A DNA stretch of 64,000 nucleotides from Afipia sp. (GTDB lineage: Bacteria; Pseudomonadota; Alphaproteobacteria; Rhizobiales; Xanthobacteraceae): NCBI GenBank assembly GCA_016201045.1, contig JACQDM010000002.1:62001-126000 (forward strand), written 5' to 3'. How positions within the stretch are numbered: the stretch's first letter is position 1; each line of letters begins with the position of its first letter. Positions 9,432-19,284 of the stretch are shown one piece after another. The translations under genes and the position numbers were made by a program. The notes under the pieces were generated by a model. The model did no database searches, was not told where the DNA came from, and saw only the letters and a list, made by a program, of their open reading frames with translations.

Positions 9432-10262
9432 ATGCGCGTCACCCCTGCCGCCTGTCTCATCGGCTGGCCGGCCGCGCATTCGCGCTCGCCGATCATCCAC
9501 AAATACTGGCTCAAGCAATTCGGCATCGATGGTGACTATCGCATTGAGGCGGTGGCGCCGGATGCGTTTGCCAGTTTCATCGCGGGCCTTGCATCGCGAG
9601 GTTATCGCGGCGCGAACGTCACCATCCCGCACAAGGAGCAGGCGCTTGCGCTGTCATCGCCGGATGAGCGTGCGCTGACGGTCGGCGCTGCCAACACGCT
9701 TTATTTCGATGGCGGGCAATTGCGCTCGACCAACACCGATGTCGAAGGCTTCATCGGCAATCTCGATGCGAGCGCGCCAGGCTGGGACAAGACGGAGGAT
9801 GCGCTGGTGCTGGGCGCGGGCGGCTCGGCGCGTGCGGTCGTGTTCGGGCTGATCGAGCGCGGCATCAAGCGCGTGCATCTTGCGAACAGAACGGCGGCGC
9901 GCGCCGAGATGCTGGCCGCACAGTTCGGAAAAAAAGTTCAGCCCGTGGCGTGGGACAAAATCGACGGCGTGCTGCCGCGCGCGGGGTTGCTGGTCAACAC
10001 AACATCGCTCGGCATGAAAGGCCAGCCGCCGTTGGACGTGAAACTCGATCTACTGGCGGACAATGCGGCCGTTGCTGATCTCGTCTATGTGCCGCTCGAG
10101 ACGCTGCTTCTGAAGGCAGCAAAAAAGCGCAAACTAAAAACCGCCGATGGCCTCGGCATGCTGCTGCATCAGGCGGTGCGCGGATTCGAATTGTGGTTCG
10201 GCAAACGGCCGGCCGTCACGCCGGAATTGCGCAAGCTGGTCGAGGCAGATTTGCTAAAGTAA
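9432..10262 (+). CDS. aroE: Shikimate dehydrogenase
   Basis: 276 residues from the ATG preceded by CGGAG. The substrate-binding start LIGWPAAHSRSP is followed by NVTIPHKEQAL, which carries the catalytic lysine; the NADP-binding glycine loop is VLGAGGSARAV near residue 125, then the NRT loop that selects NADPH. Near the end GLGMLLHQA is the family terminal motif. It reduces 3-dehydroshikimate to shikimate for chorismate synthesis. It lies directly behind the SulP gene; its usual alphaproteobacterial neighbours coaE and dnaQ are absent. Confidence 0.93.
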   Translation: MRVTPAACLIGWPAAHSRSPIIHKYWLKQFGIDGDYRIEAVAPDAFASFIAGLASRGYRGANVTIPHKEQALALSSPDERALTVGAANTLYFDGGQLRSTNTDVEGFIGNLDASAPGWDKTEDALVLGAGGSARAVVFGLIERGIKRVHLANRTAARAEMLAAQFGKKVQPVAWDKIDGVLPRAGLLVNTTSLGMKGQPPLDVKLDLLADNAAVADLVYVPLETLLLKAAKKRKLKTADGLGMLLHQAVRGFELWFGKRPAVTPELRKLVEADLLK

Positions 10263-10287
10263 CCCGCGCGTCAGTTGCGCTGGCTGC

Positions 10288-11713
<1,426 letters not shown>

Positions 11714-11794
11714 GCGCCCCGCCACATCGATGCAGCGCGGGAACAGGCCCGGTTCCGGGACGTTATCCCTCCAAATCCCGCACAGGAGGGCTTA

Positions 11795-11969
<175 letters not shown>

Positions 11970-12002
11970 GTCTTCAAAAACCAGAATTTTCAACGGGTTG
12001 AA

Positions 12003-12028
12003 TACCGCCGGATCACGATCCGGCGGTA
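12003..12028 (+). terminator. Strong hairpin, probable terminator of the small-protein pair
   Basis: A perfect 12-bp stem TACCGCCGGATC with its complement around a 2-base loop. A TTTTTT run follows about 15 bases later rather than immediately, so termination is probable but not textbook. Confidence 0.5.
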
Positions 12029-12144
12029 ATGATTCATCATATTTTTTGAAGGAACGCACACCCCTGACGCTTTATAACCGGCACCTTGATAGAATTGGGG
12101 TGCCCGCAAGAGCAGCTTGAGCGCTTGGCGGAGCAGGGGAATTC

Positions 12145-13491
12145 ATGGCTCGCAAATATTTCGGTACCGACGGCATTCGCGGCCGCGCCAACGGACTGAT
12201 CACGCCCGAACTGGCGCTCAAGGTCGGTCAGGCTGCGGGGCTGGTGTTTCAGCGCGGCGATCATCGTCATCGCGTGGTGATCGGCAAGGACACCCGCCTG
12301 TCGGGCTACATGATCGAAACCGCGCTGGTGGCGGGCTTCACCTCGGTCGGCATGGACGTGCTGCTGCTCGGCCCGATGCCGACGCCAGCGGTCGCGATGC
12401 TGACGAAATCCATGCGCGCCGATCTCGGCGTGATGATTTCGGCGTCCCACAATCTTTTCGACGACAACGGCATCAAGCTGTTCGGCCCCGCCGGCTTCAA
12501 GCTCTCCGACGATGTCGAAATGCAGATCGAACAATTGATGGACGATAATCTCGACAAGCGCTTGGCCATGAGCGCCAGCCTCGGCCGCGCGCGGCGTATC
12601 GACGGCGTTCACGACCGTTACATCGAATTCGCCAAGCGCACGTTGCCGCGCGATTTGTCGTTGGATGGACTGCGCGTGGTCGTCGATTGCGCGAACGGCG
12701 CCGCCTATAAGGTCGTGCCGGAAGCGCTGTGGGAATTGGGCGCCGATGTGATTTCCATCGGCGTCGATCCGGACGGATTCAACATCAACAAGGATTGCGG
12801 CTCGACGTCGCCCGAAGCGCTGGTGCGAAAGGTGCGCGAGATGCGCGCCGATATCGGCATCGCGCTCGATGGCGACGCGGATCGTCTCATTGTGGTGGAC
12901 GAGCGCGGACACCTGGTCGACGGCGATCAGTTGCTCGCGGTGATTGCACAGAGCTGGAAGGACGACGGCCGCCTCGCCAAGCCGGGCATCGTCGCGACCG
13001 TGATGTCGAATCTCGGTCTTGAGCGCTATCTGCATGCGCAGGGCATCGAACTCGTGCGCACGCCGGTCGGCGACCGCTACGTGCTCGAACAGATGCTCAA
13101 GCAGGGCTACAATCTCGGCGGCGAACCGTCGGGCCACATTATTCTCTCGGACTTCGCGACCACCGGCGACGGCTTCGTCGCGGCACTGCAGGTGCTGTCG
13201 GTTGTGAAGAAACTCGGACGGCCGGTGTCGGAAGTCTGTCACCGTTTCGAGCCGCTGCCGCAGATCCTGAAAAACGTGCGCTATGGCGCGGGCAAGCCGC
13301 TCGACAATCCGAAGGTGCAGTCCGCGATTTCCGCCGCCGAGAAACGCCTCAACGGCAATGGCCGCCTCTTGATCCGCCCCTCGGGCACCGAGCCCGTGAT
13401 CCGCGTGATGGGCGAGGGCGACGACCGCGCCGTCGTCGAGGAGGCGGTCGATCTGATCGTCTCCGCATTGGGCCTTGCCGCAGCAGCCTGA
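12145..13491 (+). CDS. glmM: Phosphoglucosamine mutase
   Basis: 448 residues, the standard length. The N-terminus [15 protein letters not shown] is diagnostic, the phosphoserine loop is [15 protein letters not shown] near residue 100, the metal loop is [14 protein letters not shown] near residue 245, the sugar loop is GGEPSGHII, and the phosphate-binding loop is [12 protein letters not shown] at the end. It converts glucosamine-6-phosphate to glucosamine-1-phosphate for UDP-GlcNAc, peptidoglycan and lipid A. ftsH and folP, frequent neighbours in other alphaproteobacteria, are not in the window. Confidence 0.95.
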   Translation: MARKYFGTDGIRGRANGLITPELALKVGQAAGLVFQRGDHRHRVVIGKDTRLSGYMIETALVAGFTSVGMDVLLLGPMPTPAVAMLTKSMRADLGVMISASHNLFDDNGIKLFGPAGFKLSDDVEMQIEQLMDDNLDKRLAMSASLGRARRIDGVHDRYIEFAKRTLPRDLSLDGLRVVVDCANGAAYKVVPEALWELGADVISIGVDPDGFNINKDCGSTSPEALVRKVREMRADIGIALDGDADRLIVVDERGHLVDGDQLLAVIAQSWKDDGRLAKPGIVATVMSNLGLERYLHAQGIELVRTPVGDRYVLEQMLKQGYNLGGEPSGHIILSDFATTGDGFVAALQVLSVVKKLGRPVSEVCHRFEPLPQILKNVRYGAGKPLDNPKVQSAISAAEKRLNGNGRLLIRPSGTEPVIRVMGEGDDRAVVEEAVDLIVSALGLAAAA

Positions 13492-13551
13492 TCAATCCGG
13501 CAACGCTGCCATCGTCATTTGCGGCTGGTCGCTTGGCCGCCAAACCCGTAT

Positions 13552-13565
13552 TTGATCCAGATCAA
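13552..13565 (+). promoter_or_regulatory. FNR/FixK-type box TTGAT-N4-ATCAA
   Basis: TTGATCCAGATCAA is a perfect match to the FNR/FixK2 consensus and is extended by a flanking T and A. It lies between glmM and the MFS gene, with its centre about 30 bases before the GTG start, closer than the usual activating position would allow if that start is correct. Confidence 0.6.
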
Positions 13566-13588
13566 ATTCACGCCTCGCCGGAAATTCC

Positions 13589-14833
13589 GTGAACAAGAAC
13601 GTCATCGTTACCGAGGAAACGCTGGTTGCGCCCGTTGTGGTCGACGCCAGCAAGCCGAAGGTGCCGGTCAAGCCCGCGTTGGCTGTGCTTGGTGCGGTGA
13701 GCTTTTCGCATTTCCTCAACGACCTGATGCAGTCGCTGATCCCGTCGATCTATCCGATCCTGAAAGCGAACTACGCGCTGGATTTCGGCCAGATCGGTCT
13801 CATCACGATGGCGTTCATGTTCACGTCGTCGCTGCTGCAGCCGCTGGTCGGACTTTATACCGACCGCAATCCGCGCCCGTATTCGCTCGCGTTCGGCATG
13901 GCGTTCACGTTCGCAGGATTGATCTTGCTGTCGACCGCGCATCACTATCTGCTGATCCTTGTCGCGGCGGCGCTCGTCGGCACCGGCTCGGCGATCTTCC
14001 ATCCTGAATCGTCGCGCATCGCACGGCTCGCCTCGGGCGGACGTTTTGGTTTCGCGCAATCGGTGTTTCAGATCGGCGGCAATATCGGCTCTGCGATCGG
14101 TCCGTTACTCGCAGCATTGATCGTCGTGCCGCTCGGGCAGGGCAGCGTCGCGTGGTTCTCGCTGGTCGCGGCGCTGGCGATTGCGATCCTGTTTCAGATC
14201 GGCCGCTGGTACAAGCCGCGCATCGTTCCGCGCAAAATTGCGAAGGCTGCGACGCATGCGAACGCGCTGCCGCGTGGCGTCACGGTTTTCGCGCTGACCA
14301 TTTTGGTCGTCATGGTTTTTTCCAAGTCGTTCTATGGCGCGAGCATCGGCAGCTACTACACCTTCTACCTGATGCATAAATTCAATCTGCCGACGCAGAC
14401 CGCGCAGCTTTATCTGTTCCTGTTTCTCGGCGCGAATGCGGCCGGCGTGTTTTTCGGCGGGCCGCTGGGCGACAGGTTCGGCCGCAAATATGTGATCTGG
14501 TTCTCGATTCTCGGCGTGCTGCCGTTCACGCTTGCGCTGCCCTATGCGGACCTGTTCTGGAGCGCAGTGCTCAGCGTCTTCATCGGATTCATTATGTCGT
14601 CGGCGTTTCCTGCCATCGTTGTGTATGCGCAGGAATTGGTGCCGCATCGCCTTGGCATGATTTCGGGGCTATTTTTCGGATTCACGTTCGGCATCGGCGG
14701 CGTCGGTGCTGCCGTGCTCGGCCAGATCGCGGATCTGAAAGGCATCGATTTCGTCTATCAGGTCTGCTCGTTTCTTCCGGCCATCGGACTGCTCGCAGTC
14801 TTTCTGCCGAAGATGAAACGCTCCGCGCACTAA
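13589..14833 (+). CDS. MFS transporter of the fosmidomycin-resistance (Fsr) type
   Basis: 414 residues with 12 predicted membrane helices after a hydrophilic N-terminus of about 30 residues. LGAVSFSHFLNDLMQSLIPSIYP in the first helix, the loop YTDRNPRPYS and GDRFGRKYVIW between helices 8 and 9 are typical of Fsr-like drug exporters. The start is GTG; no strong Shine-Dalgarno is seen other than CCGGAA. An FNR/FixK-type palindrome sits just upstream, implying oxygen-linked control. Transported compound unknown. Confidence 0.8.
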   Translation: MNKNVIVTEETLVAPVVVDASKPKVPVKPALAVLGAVSFSHFLNDLMQSLIPSIYPILKANYALDFGQIGLITMAFMFTSSLLQPLVGLYTDRNPRPYSLAFGMAFTFAGLILLSTAHHYLLILVAAALVGTGSAIFHPESSRIARLASGGRFGFAQSVFQIGGNIGSAIGPLLAALIVVPLGQGSVAWFSLVAALAIAILFQIGRWYKPRIVPRKIAKAATHANALPRGVTVFALTILVVMVFSKSFYGASIGSYYTFYLMHKFNLPTQTAQLYLFLFLGANAAGVFFGGPLGDRFGRKYVIWFSILGVLPFTLALPYADLFWSAVLSVFIGFIMSSAFPAIVVYAQELVPHRLGMISGLFFGFTFGIGGVGAAVLGQIADLKGIDFVYQVCSFLPAIGLLAVFLPKMKRSAH

Positions 14834-14959
14834 CGCGCGTAAATTTCCATCAACGTTTCGTTCATCACTGTGACGCGCAACGCGGTTGCACGTGCAAACG
14901 CGCGCATTCGCGCGTCGCAATTCTTAACGCTGATTAAAATTCACGGTTAAGAATTAGGG

Positions 14960-14974
14960 TTAAGTGCCGCTTAA
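14960..14974 (+). promoter_or_regulatory. CtrA-like box TTAA-N7-TTAA upstream of the first outer-membrane barrel
   Basis: TTAAGTGCCGCTTAA lies in the 223-base gap before the porin-like gene, together with several further TTAA half-sites (GGTTAAGAATTAGGG, TTAACGCTGATTAA) with other spacings. This clustering suggests CtrA or a similar regulator but is not proof. Confidence 0.4.
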
Positions 14975-15056
14975 ACATTTGGTGCCATCGTCCGCCTGTG
15001 AGTTTTGTGAGTGAGGCCTTTGCGTCGTCTGCCTCACCGGACGAGAGGACCGAAAA

Positions 15057-15893
15057 ATGCGTAGCGTAAAGTTCCTGATTGCCGCAGGGGCGGCATCGAT
15101 GATTTCAACGGTTGCGCTGGCTGCCGACATGCCTTCGATCATGACGCCGCCGCCGCTCTACACGCCGCCGCCAGTCGCATGTTGCGAGGATTTCGGCGGA
15201 TGGTACCTGCGCGGCGACATCGGCATGAGCAATCAGTCGGTGAAAAGTCTGTCCAACGTCCTCAACTCGGCGTCTGGCACGACCGTCAATCCGGTGTTCT
15301 ACGATTTCGACAGCGCCATGACCTTCGGCGGCGGTGTCGGCTATCAGTTCAACAGCTGGTTCCGCGTCGACGGCACCGTCGAATATCGCGGTAAGTCGAA
15401 TTTCCACGGCCTCGAAATCATCAGCAACGGCGGTAACGTCGTCGGTACCGACGAATATCACGCCAGCAAGTCCGAATGGCTGGTGCTCGCCAACGCCTAT
15501 GCCGATCTCGGCACGTGGTGGTGCGTCACGCCGTTCGTCGGCGTCGGCGTCGGCACTTCGCGCAACGCGATTTCGAACTTCACCGATATCAACACGCCGA
15601 ACGCAGGCGTTGCTTACGGTGCAAACTCGGCGCAGTGGCAGTTCGCTTACGCTGCCTATGCCGGCCTGTCCTACAAGGTCAACAACAGCTTCACCGTCGA
15701 ACTCGCTTATCGTTATCTGAACATGGGCGATGGCATCAGCGGCGATCTCATCACCTATACCGGCGTCAACTCGGTCAACAATCCGACCACCTTCAAGACG
15801 CTCACGTCGCAGGACGTCCGTCTCGGCGTGCGCTGGTCGCTGCAGCCGACGCCATCGCCGGTCTATGCACCGCCCTTGATTCGCAAGGGCTGA
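15057..15893 (+). CDS. Outer-membrane beta-barrel protein (Omp25/31-like), first
   Basis: 278 residues with a signal peptide ending at ALAAD. The mature protein has the eight-stranded small-barrel layout: YLRGDIGMSNQ near the N-terminus, alternating aromatic strands (FRVDGTVEYRG, TVELAYRYLNMG) and a last strand LGVRWSL followed by a short Pro-rich end. GAGAGGACC precedes the ATG. Such proteins stabilise the outer membrane and are often abundant. Its upstream region is rich in TTAA motifs, and a terminator follows; the next barrel gene is separately organised. Confidence 0.85.
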   Translation: MRSVKFLIAAGAASMISTVALAADMPSIMTPPPLYTPPPVACCEDFGGWYLRGDIGMSNQSVKSLSNVLNSASGTTVNPVFYDFDSAMTFGGGVGYQFNSWFRVDGTVEYRGKSNFHGLEIISNGGNVVGTDEYHASKSEWLVLANAYADLGTWWCVTPFVGVGVGTSRNAISNFTDINTPNAGVAYGANSAQWQFAYAAYAGLSYKVNNSFTVELAYRYLNMGDGISGDLITYTGVNSVNNPTTFKTLTSQDVRLGVRWSLQPTPSPVYAPPLIRKG

Positions 15894-15914
15894 TCGAACC
15901 GGCACAAGGATTCG

Positions 15915-15943
15915 AAACGGCGCGAAGTATTCGCGCCGTTTTT
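15915..15943 (+). terminator. Intrinsic terminator after the first barrel gene
   Basis: Stem ACGGCGCGAA / TTCGCGCCGT with a three-base loop and a TTTT tail, directly after the stop. Confidence 0.8.
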
Positions 15944-16020
15944 CTTGACCAGACAACGATTGGTTAAGGTTAACGCGCGATGATCCGACATGGTTAAGCG
16001 TTCATCACTGGAGTTTTGAG

Positions 16021-16836
16021 ATGCGTCGGTTGGTGGTTGTTGCATTCACGATGGCGGCGGCACAAGCCGCATATGCGGCCGACCTGCCGGATCTCACCAA
16101 TCTGCCGATTTTGCGCGGACCCGTCCGCGACGGCCTGACGACTTCAACGAAGAACTGGAACGGCTTCTACGTCGGCGGCCAGTACGGCGTGAGCAGTACC
16201 AATTTCGGTACGGCCGGCGCTCTTTCGGCCCTGGACGCGCTTGCCGCCAGTACCTCGGTTGCCGCCGACAGCACGCTCACCGGCGCGCAGTCCAACGACA
16301 AGACGACCGCGAGCGGTTGGGGTGGATTTGCCGGTTACAACGCTCAATGGACCGACGCCGTGCTCGGTGTCGATGTGAACTACAATTTCGCCGGTCAGCA
16401 GGCTTCCTACATCGTCACTCCGTCGTTCACGACGGTCGTGACGGGCGGCAGCACCTACAACACGACAACGAGTGGCGCTGCGACGATGAAGATCACCGAC
16501 TACGGCTCGGCACGGCTTCGCGCGGGCTGGGCCGTCGATTGCTTCCTGCCTTATGCCACGGTCGGCGTCGCGCTTGGCCGGGCCGATATGACGCGGGTTA
16601 TCAACGTCAATGGCACTGTCGACAACGGCGGCGGTCCGGTGCCCTACAACGCAACCGGCGTCCAGACCAAACCCGGCGCATTCCTCTATGGCTATTCCTA
16701 CGGCGGCGGCCTCGACCTTGCGCTGTTCAAGGGGTTGTTCATGCGCGCCGAAGTCGAAGTCAATCGATTCACGACGGCGTGGGGCATGGACGCGACCGTG
16801 ACGTCCGCTCGCCTCGGTGCCGGCTACAAATTCTGA
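16021..16836 (+). CDS. Outer-membrane beta-barrel protein (Omp25/31-like), second
   Basis: 271 residues. The signal peptide ends near AQAAYAAD. The mature N-terminus contains NWNGFYVGGQYG, the hallmark first strand of this family in Rhizobiales, followed by WGGFAGYNAQW, a glycine-rich turn and a final strand ARLGAGYKF ending in Phe, as needed for BAM-dependent assembly. A long Ser/Thr/Ala insertion (about residues 65-100) probably forms an external loop. It lies 127 bases after the first barrel gene. Confidence 0.85.
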   Translation: MRRLVVVAFTMAAAQAAYAADLPDLTNLPILRGPVRDGLTTSTKNWNGFYVGGQYGVSSTNFGTAGALSALDALAASTSVAADSTLTGAQSNDKTTASGWGGFAGYNAQWTDAVLGVDVNYNFAGQQASYIVTPSFTTVVTGGSTYNTTTSGAATMKITDYGSARLRAGWAVDCFLPYATVGVALGRADMTRVINVNGTVDNGGGPVPYNATGVQTKPGAFLYGYSYGGGLDLALFKGLFMRAEVEVNRFTTAWGMDATVTSARLGAGYKF

Positions 16837-16923
16837 TCCGATAGATATCTACCGCACTGGTTGCGCTTGACGACAAGCGCGGTGCTTGATCGACTCGCCT
16901 TCATGTGAAGGAGCAGCTCGATC

Positions 16924-17502
16924 ATGATGATTTATGGCGACTCCAATTCCGGCAATTGCCTGAAGGTTAAATGGGTCAGCGATTATCTGTTGCTGCCTTA
17001 CGACTGGATCGAAGTCGACACCATGAAGGGCGGCAGCCGCACGCCGGAATTTCTCAAACTGAATGGCGCAGGACAGGTGCCGGTTGCGATCCTCGATGAC
17101 GGGCGACCGCTGGCTCAGTCCAACGCGATCATCCGTTATCTCGCGCGCGACAGCGATCTCATCCCGCAAAGCCCGTATCTCGCTGCGAAAATGGACGAGT
17201 GGCTGTTCTGGGAACAATACAGCCACGAGCCCTTTATCGCGGTGTGCCGTTTCCAGATGGTCTATCTCAAGAAGTCTCTGGGCGACCTCGACCCCGACAA
17301 GGTCAAGCGTGGTTATTCGGCGTTGGCTCTGATGGAGCATCAGCTTCACAACACGCAGTTCTTGGTTTGCAGCACCATGACGCTCGCCGATGTCGCGCTG
17401 CTCGCCTACACGCGCGTTGCGCATGAAGGTGGCTTTCATCTCGACGGCTATGCGTCGGTAAGGCGCTGGATCGCCGCGTGCGAAAAGACGCTCGGCCTCT
17501 GA
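16924..17502 (+). CDS. Glutathione S-transferase family protein
   Basis: 192 residues; GAAGGAG lies about 10 bases before two consecutive ATG codons, either of which could start it. N-terminal thioredoxin-like domain with NGAGQVPVAIL (cis-Pro) and QSNAIIRYLARDS (glutathione site), then an all-helical domain with MTLADVALLAYTRVA. Similar in type to the GST at 2.9 kb but clearly diverged. Probably cytosolic detoxification; substrate unknown. Confidence 0.85.
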   Translation: MMIYGDSNSGNCLKVKWVSDYLLLPYDWIEVDTMKGGSRTPEFLKLNGAGQVPVAILDDGRPLAQSNAIIRYLARDSDLIPQSPYLAAKMDEWLFWEQYSHEPFIAVCRFQMVYLKKSLGDLDPDKVKRGYSALALMEHQLHNTQFLVCSTMTLADVALLAYTRVAHEGGFHLDGYASVRRWIAACEKTLGL

Positions 17503-17578
17503 CGCGATAGCGATCCGCGCATTCCGTCTGTCCGATGCGCAGGGTAGGGTGAGCCGTCTCGTACAAGAGAGGCTCGCC

Positions 17579-17866
17579 ATGTTGACTGTCCAGCCATTGA
17601 CTGCCGCGGGCGTCCTGCTCGCCACCGCCGCGACCGATGCCGTCTATGTCATGTTTACCTCAGCCGTCGTCGCCCGAAAGCGCGTGCCGGCCGCGACGTG
17701 GAGCAGCGTCTGGTACGTGCTCTCGTCCTACGCGGTCATCAGTTACACGGAGAATTGGATCTATGTGGCGTTTGCCGCGATTGGCTCGTGGATTGGCGCA
17801 TTTCTCAGCATTACGTTCCAGGGCCGCCCACCGGGCGGTTCTCCCGTGGGTGCTTCACCCGAGTAA
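17579..17866 (+). CDS. Small integral membrane protein of unknown function
   Basis: 95 residues with two or three membrane helices (about 8-28, 40-57, 58-78) and a Pro/Gly-rich tail. The ATG is preceded by AAGAGAGG; an in-frame GTG 30 bases upstream has no better site. I recognise no family with certainty. It lies between the GST and serC without obvious functional links. Confidence 0.6.
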   Translation: MLTVQPLTAAGVLLATAATDAVYVMFTSAVVARKRVPAATWSSVWYVLSSYAVISYTENWIYVAFAAIGSWIGAFLSITFQGRPPGGSPVGASPE

Positions 17867-18014
17867 GCCATTGTTAAGCGGCGCTTCCTTCCACGCATGC
17901 CGGATTTGCGAATTTCGGCAGACGAAGTTTCTTGACGGAATCGGCTCTTTTCCCTATTCACGGCGGCGGGACACCTCCCCCCAACGGGAGGCTTACTATC
18001 TGGAAGGATAGATT

Positions 18015-19186
18015 ATGACTGTAGCGAAGCCCGCTTCGCGGCCGACTGTGCCGCATTTTTCCTCCGGCCCCTGCGCAAAGCGCCCCGGCTGGAACTCACA
18101 AAATCTCAAAGACGCAGCCCTCGGCCGTTCGCATCGCGCGAAGGTCGGCAAGGTCAAGCTGAAACTCGCGATCGAGACGACGCGCGAGGTACTTGAAGTC
18201 CCCGCCGATTACAAGATCGGCATCGTGCCTGCGTCCGATACCGGCGCCGTTGAAATGGCGCTGTGGTCGCTGCTCGGACCGCGTCCCGTCACCATGATCG
18301 CATGGGAATCTTTCGGTGAAGGATGGGTCAGCGACGTCGTCAAGGAATTGAAGTTGAAGGACGTCACCAAGCTCAACGCGGGCTATGGCGACATTCCTGA
18401 TTTGAGCAAAGCCGATCCGAAAACCGACATCGTGTTTACCTGGAACGGCACGACCTCCGGTGTGCGTGTGCCGAACGCGGACTGGATCAAGGCCGACCGC
18501 GAGGGTTTGACGATCTGCGACGCGACCTCGGCTGCTTTCGCGCAAAAGCTCGACTGGCCGAAGCTCGATGTCGTCACCTTTTCTTGGCAGAAGGCGCTCG
18601 GCGGCGAAGCCGCGCATGGCATGCTCATTCTGTCGCCGCGCGCCGTCGCTCGCCTTGAAGCTACAATCCGCCGTGGCCGCTGCCGAAGATTTTTCGCATG
18701 ACCAAGGGCGGCAAGCTCAACGCTGGAATTTTCGAAGGCGAAACCATCAACACGCCGTCAATGCTGTGCGTCGAGGATTATCTCGATGCGCTGAACTGGG
18801 CGAAGTCCGTCGGTGGATTGAAAGCGTTGATCGCGCGCGCAGACGCGAACACGAAAGTGCTCGCCGACTGGAAGGCGAAGACGCCGTGGGTAGATTTTCT
18901 CGCCAAGGATGCGGCGATCCGTTCCAACACCTCGGTGTGCATGAAGATCGTCGATCCCGCCGTCACCTCGCTGTCGGCTGACGCGCAGGCGGACTTCTCC
19001 AAGAAGCTCGTCGCGCTCGTTGAGAAAGAGGGCGCCGGTTTTGATTTCGCGCACTACCGCGATGCGCCTGCGGGCCTTCGCATCTGGTGCGGCGCGACCG
19101 TCGAATCCAAGGACGTCGAAATCCTCACGCAATGGATCGACTGGGCCTTCGCCGAAACCAAAGCCTCGCTCGCGAAAGCGGCCTGA
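18015..19186 (+). pseudogene. serC: Phosphoserine aminotransferase with an apparent one-base deletion
   Basis: Two overlapping frames together give a full 390-residue SerC. The first runs from [20 protein letters not shown] through the PLP lysine in [14 protein letters not shown] to ARLE, then shifts; the second continues [18 protein letters not shown] to the normal end. At 18657-18662 the sequence reads GAAGCT where the family needs GAAAGCTAC; restoring one A rejoins the frames. The enzyme makes phosphoserine from 3-phosphohydroxypyruvate and is also used in PLP synthesis. serA follows directly. A sequencing error is as likely as true inactivation, since both pathways are normally essential. 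Confidence 0.85.
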
Positions 19187-19194
19187 CGTTTTAT

Positions 19195-19222
19195 CCGGGG
19201 CGATTGATCGCCCCGGAGTTTC
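19195..19222 (+). terminator. Intrinsic terminator between serC and serA
   Basis: Perfect 9-bp stem CCGGGGCGA / TCGCCCCGG with a four-base loop and a short T-run. It suggests serA has its own promoter or relies on read-through. Confidence 0.65.
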
Positions 19223-19284
19223 TCACAATCTAAAATTCAGCATCCGGACCGCGCGAGCGTTCCGTGGACACAGGACATACTTCG

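Noticed and set aside
12037-13242. A 401-codon open frame opposite glmM
   Set aside because: Antisense shadow of glmM with no motif and the composition of a complementary strand.
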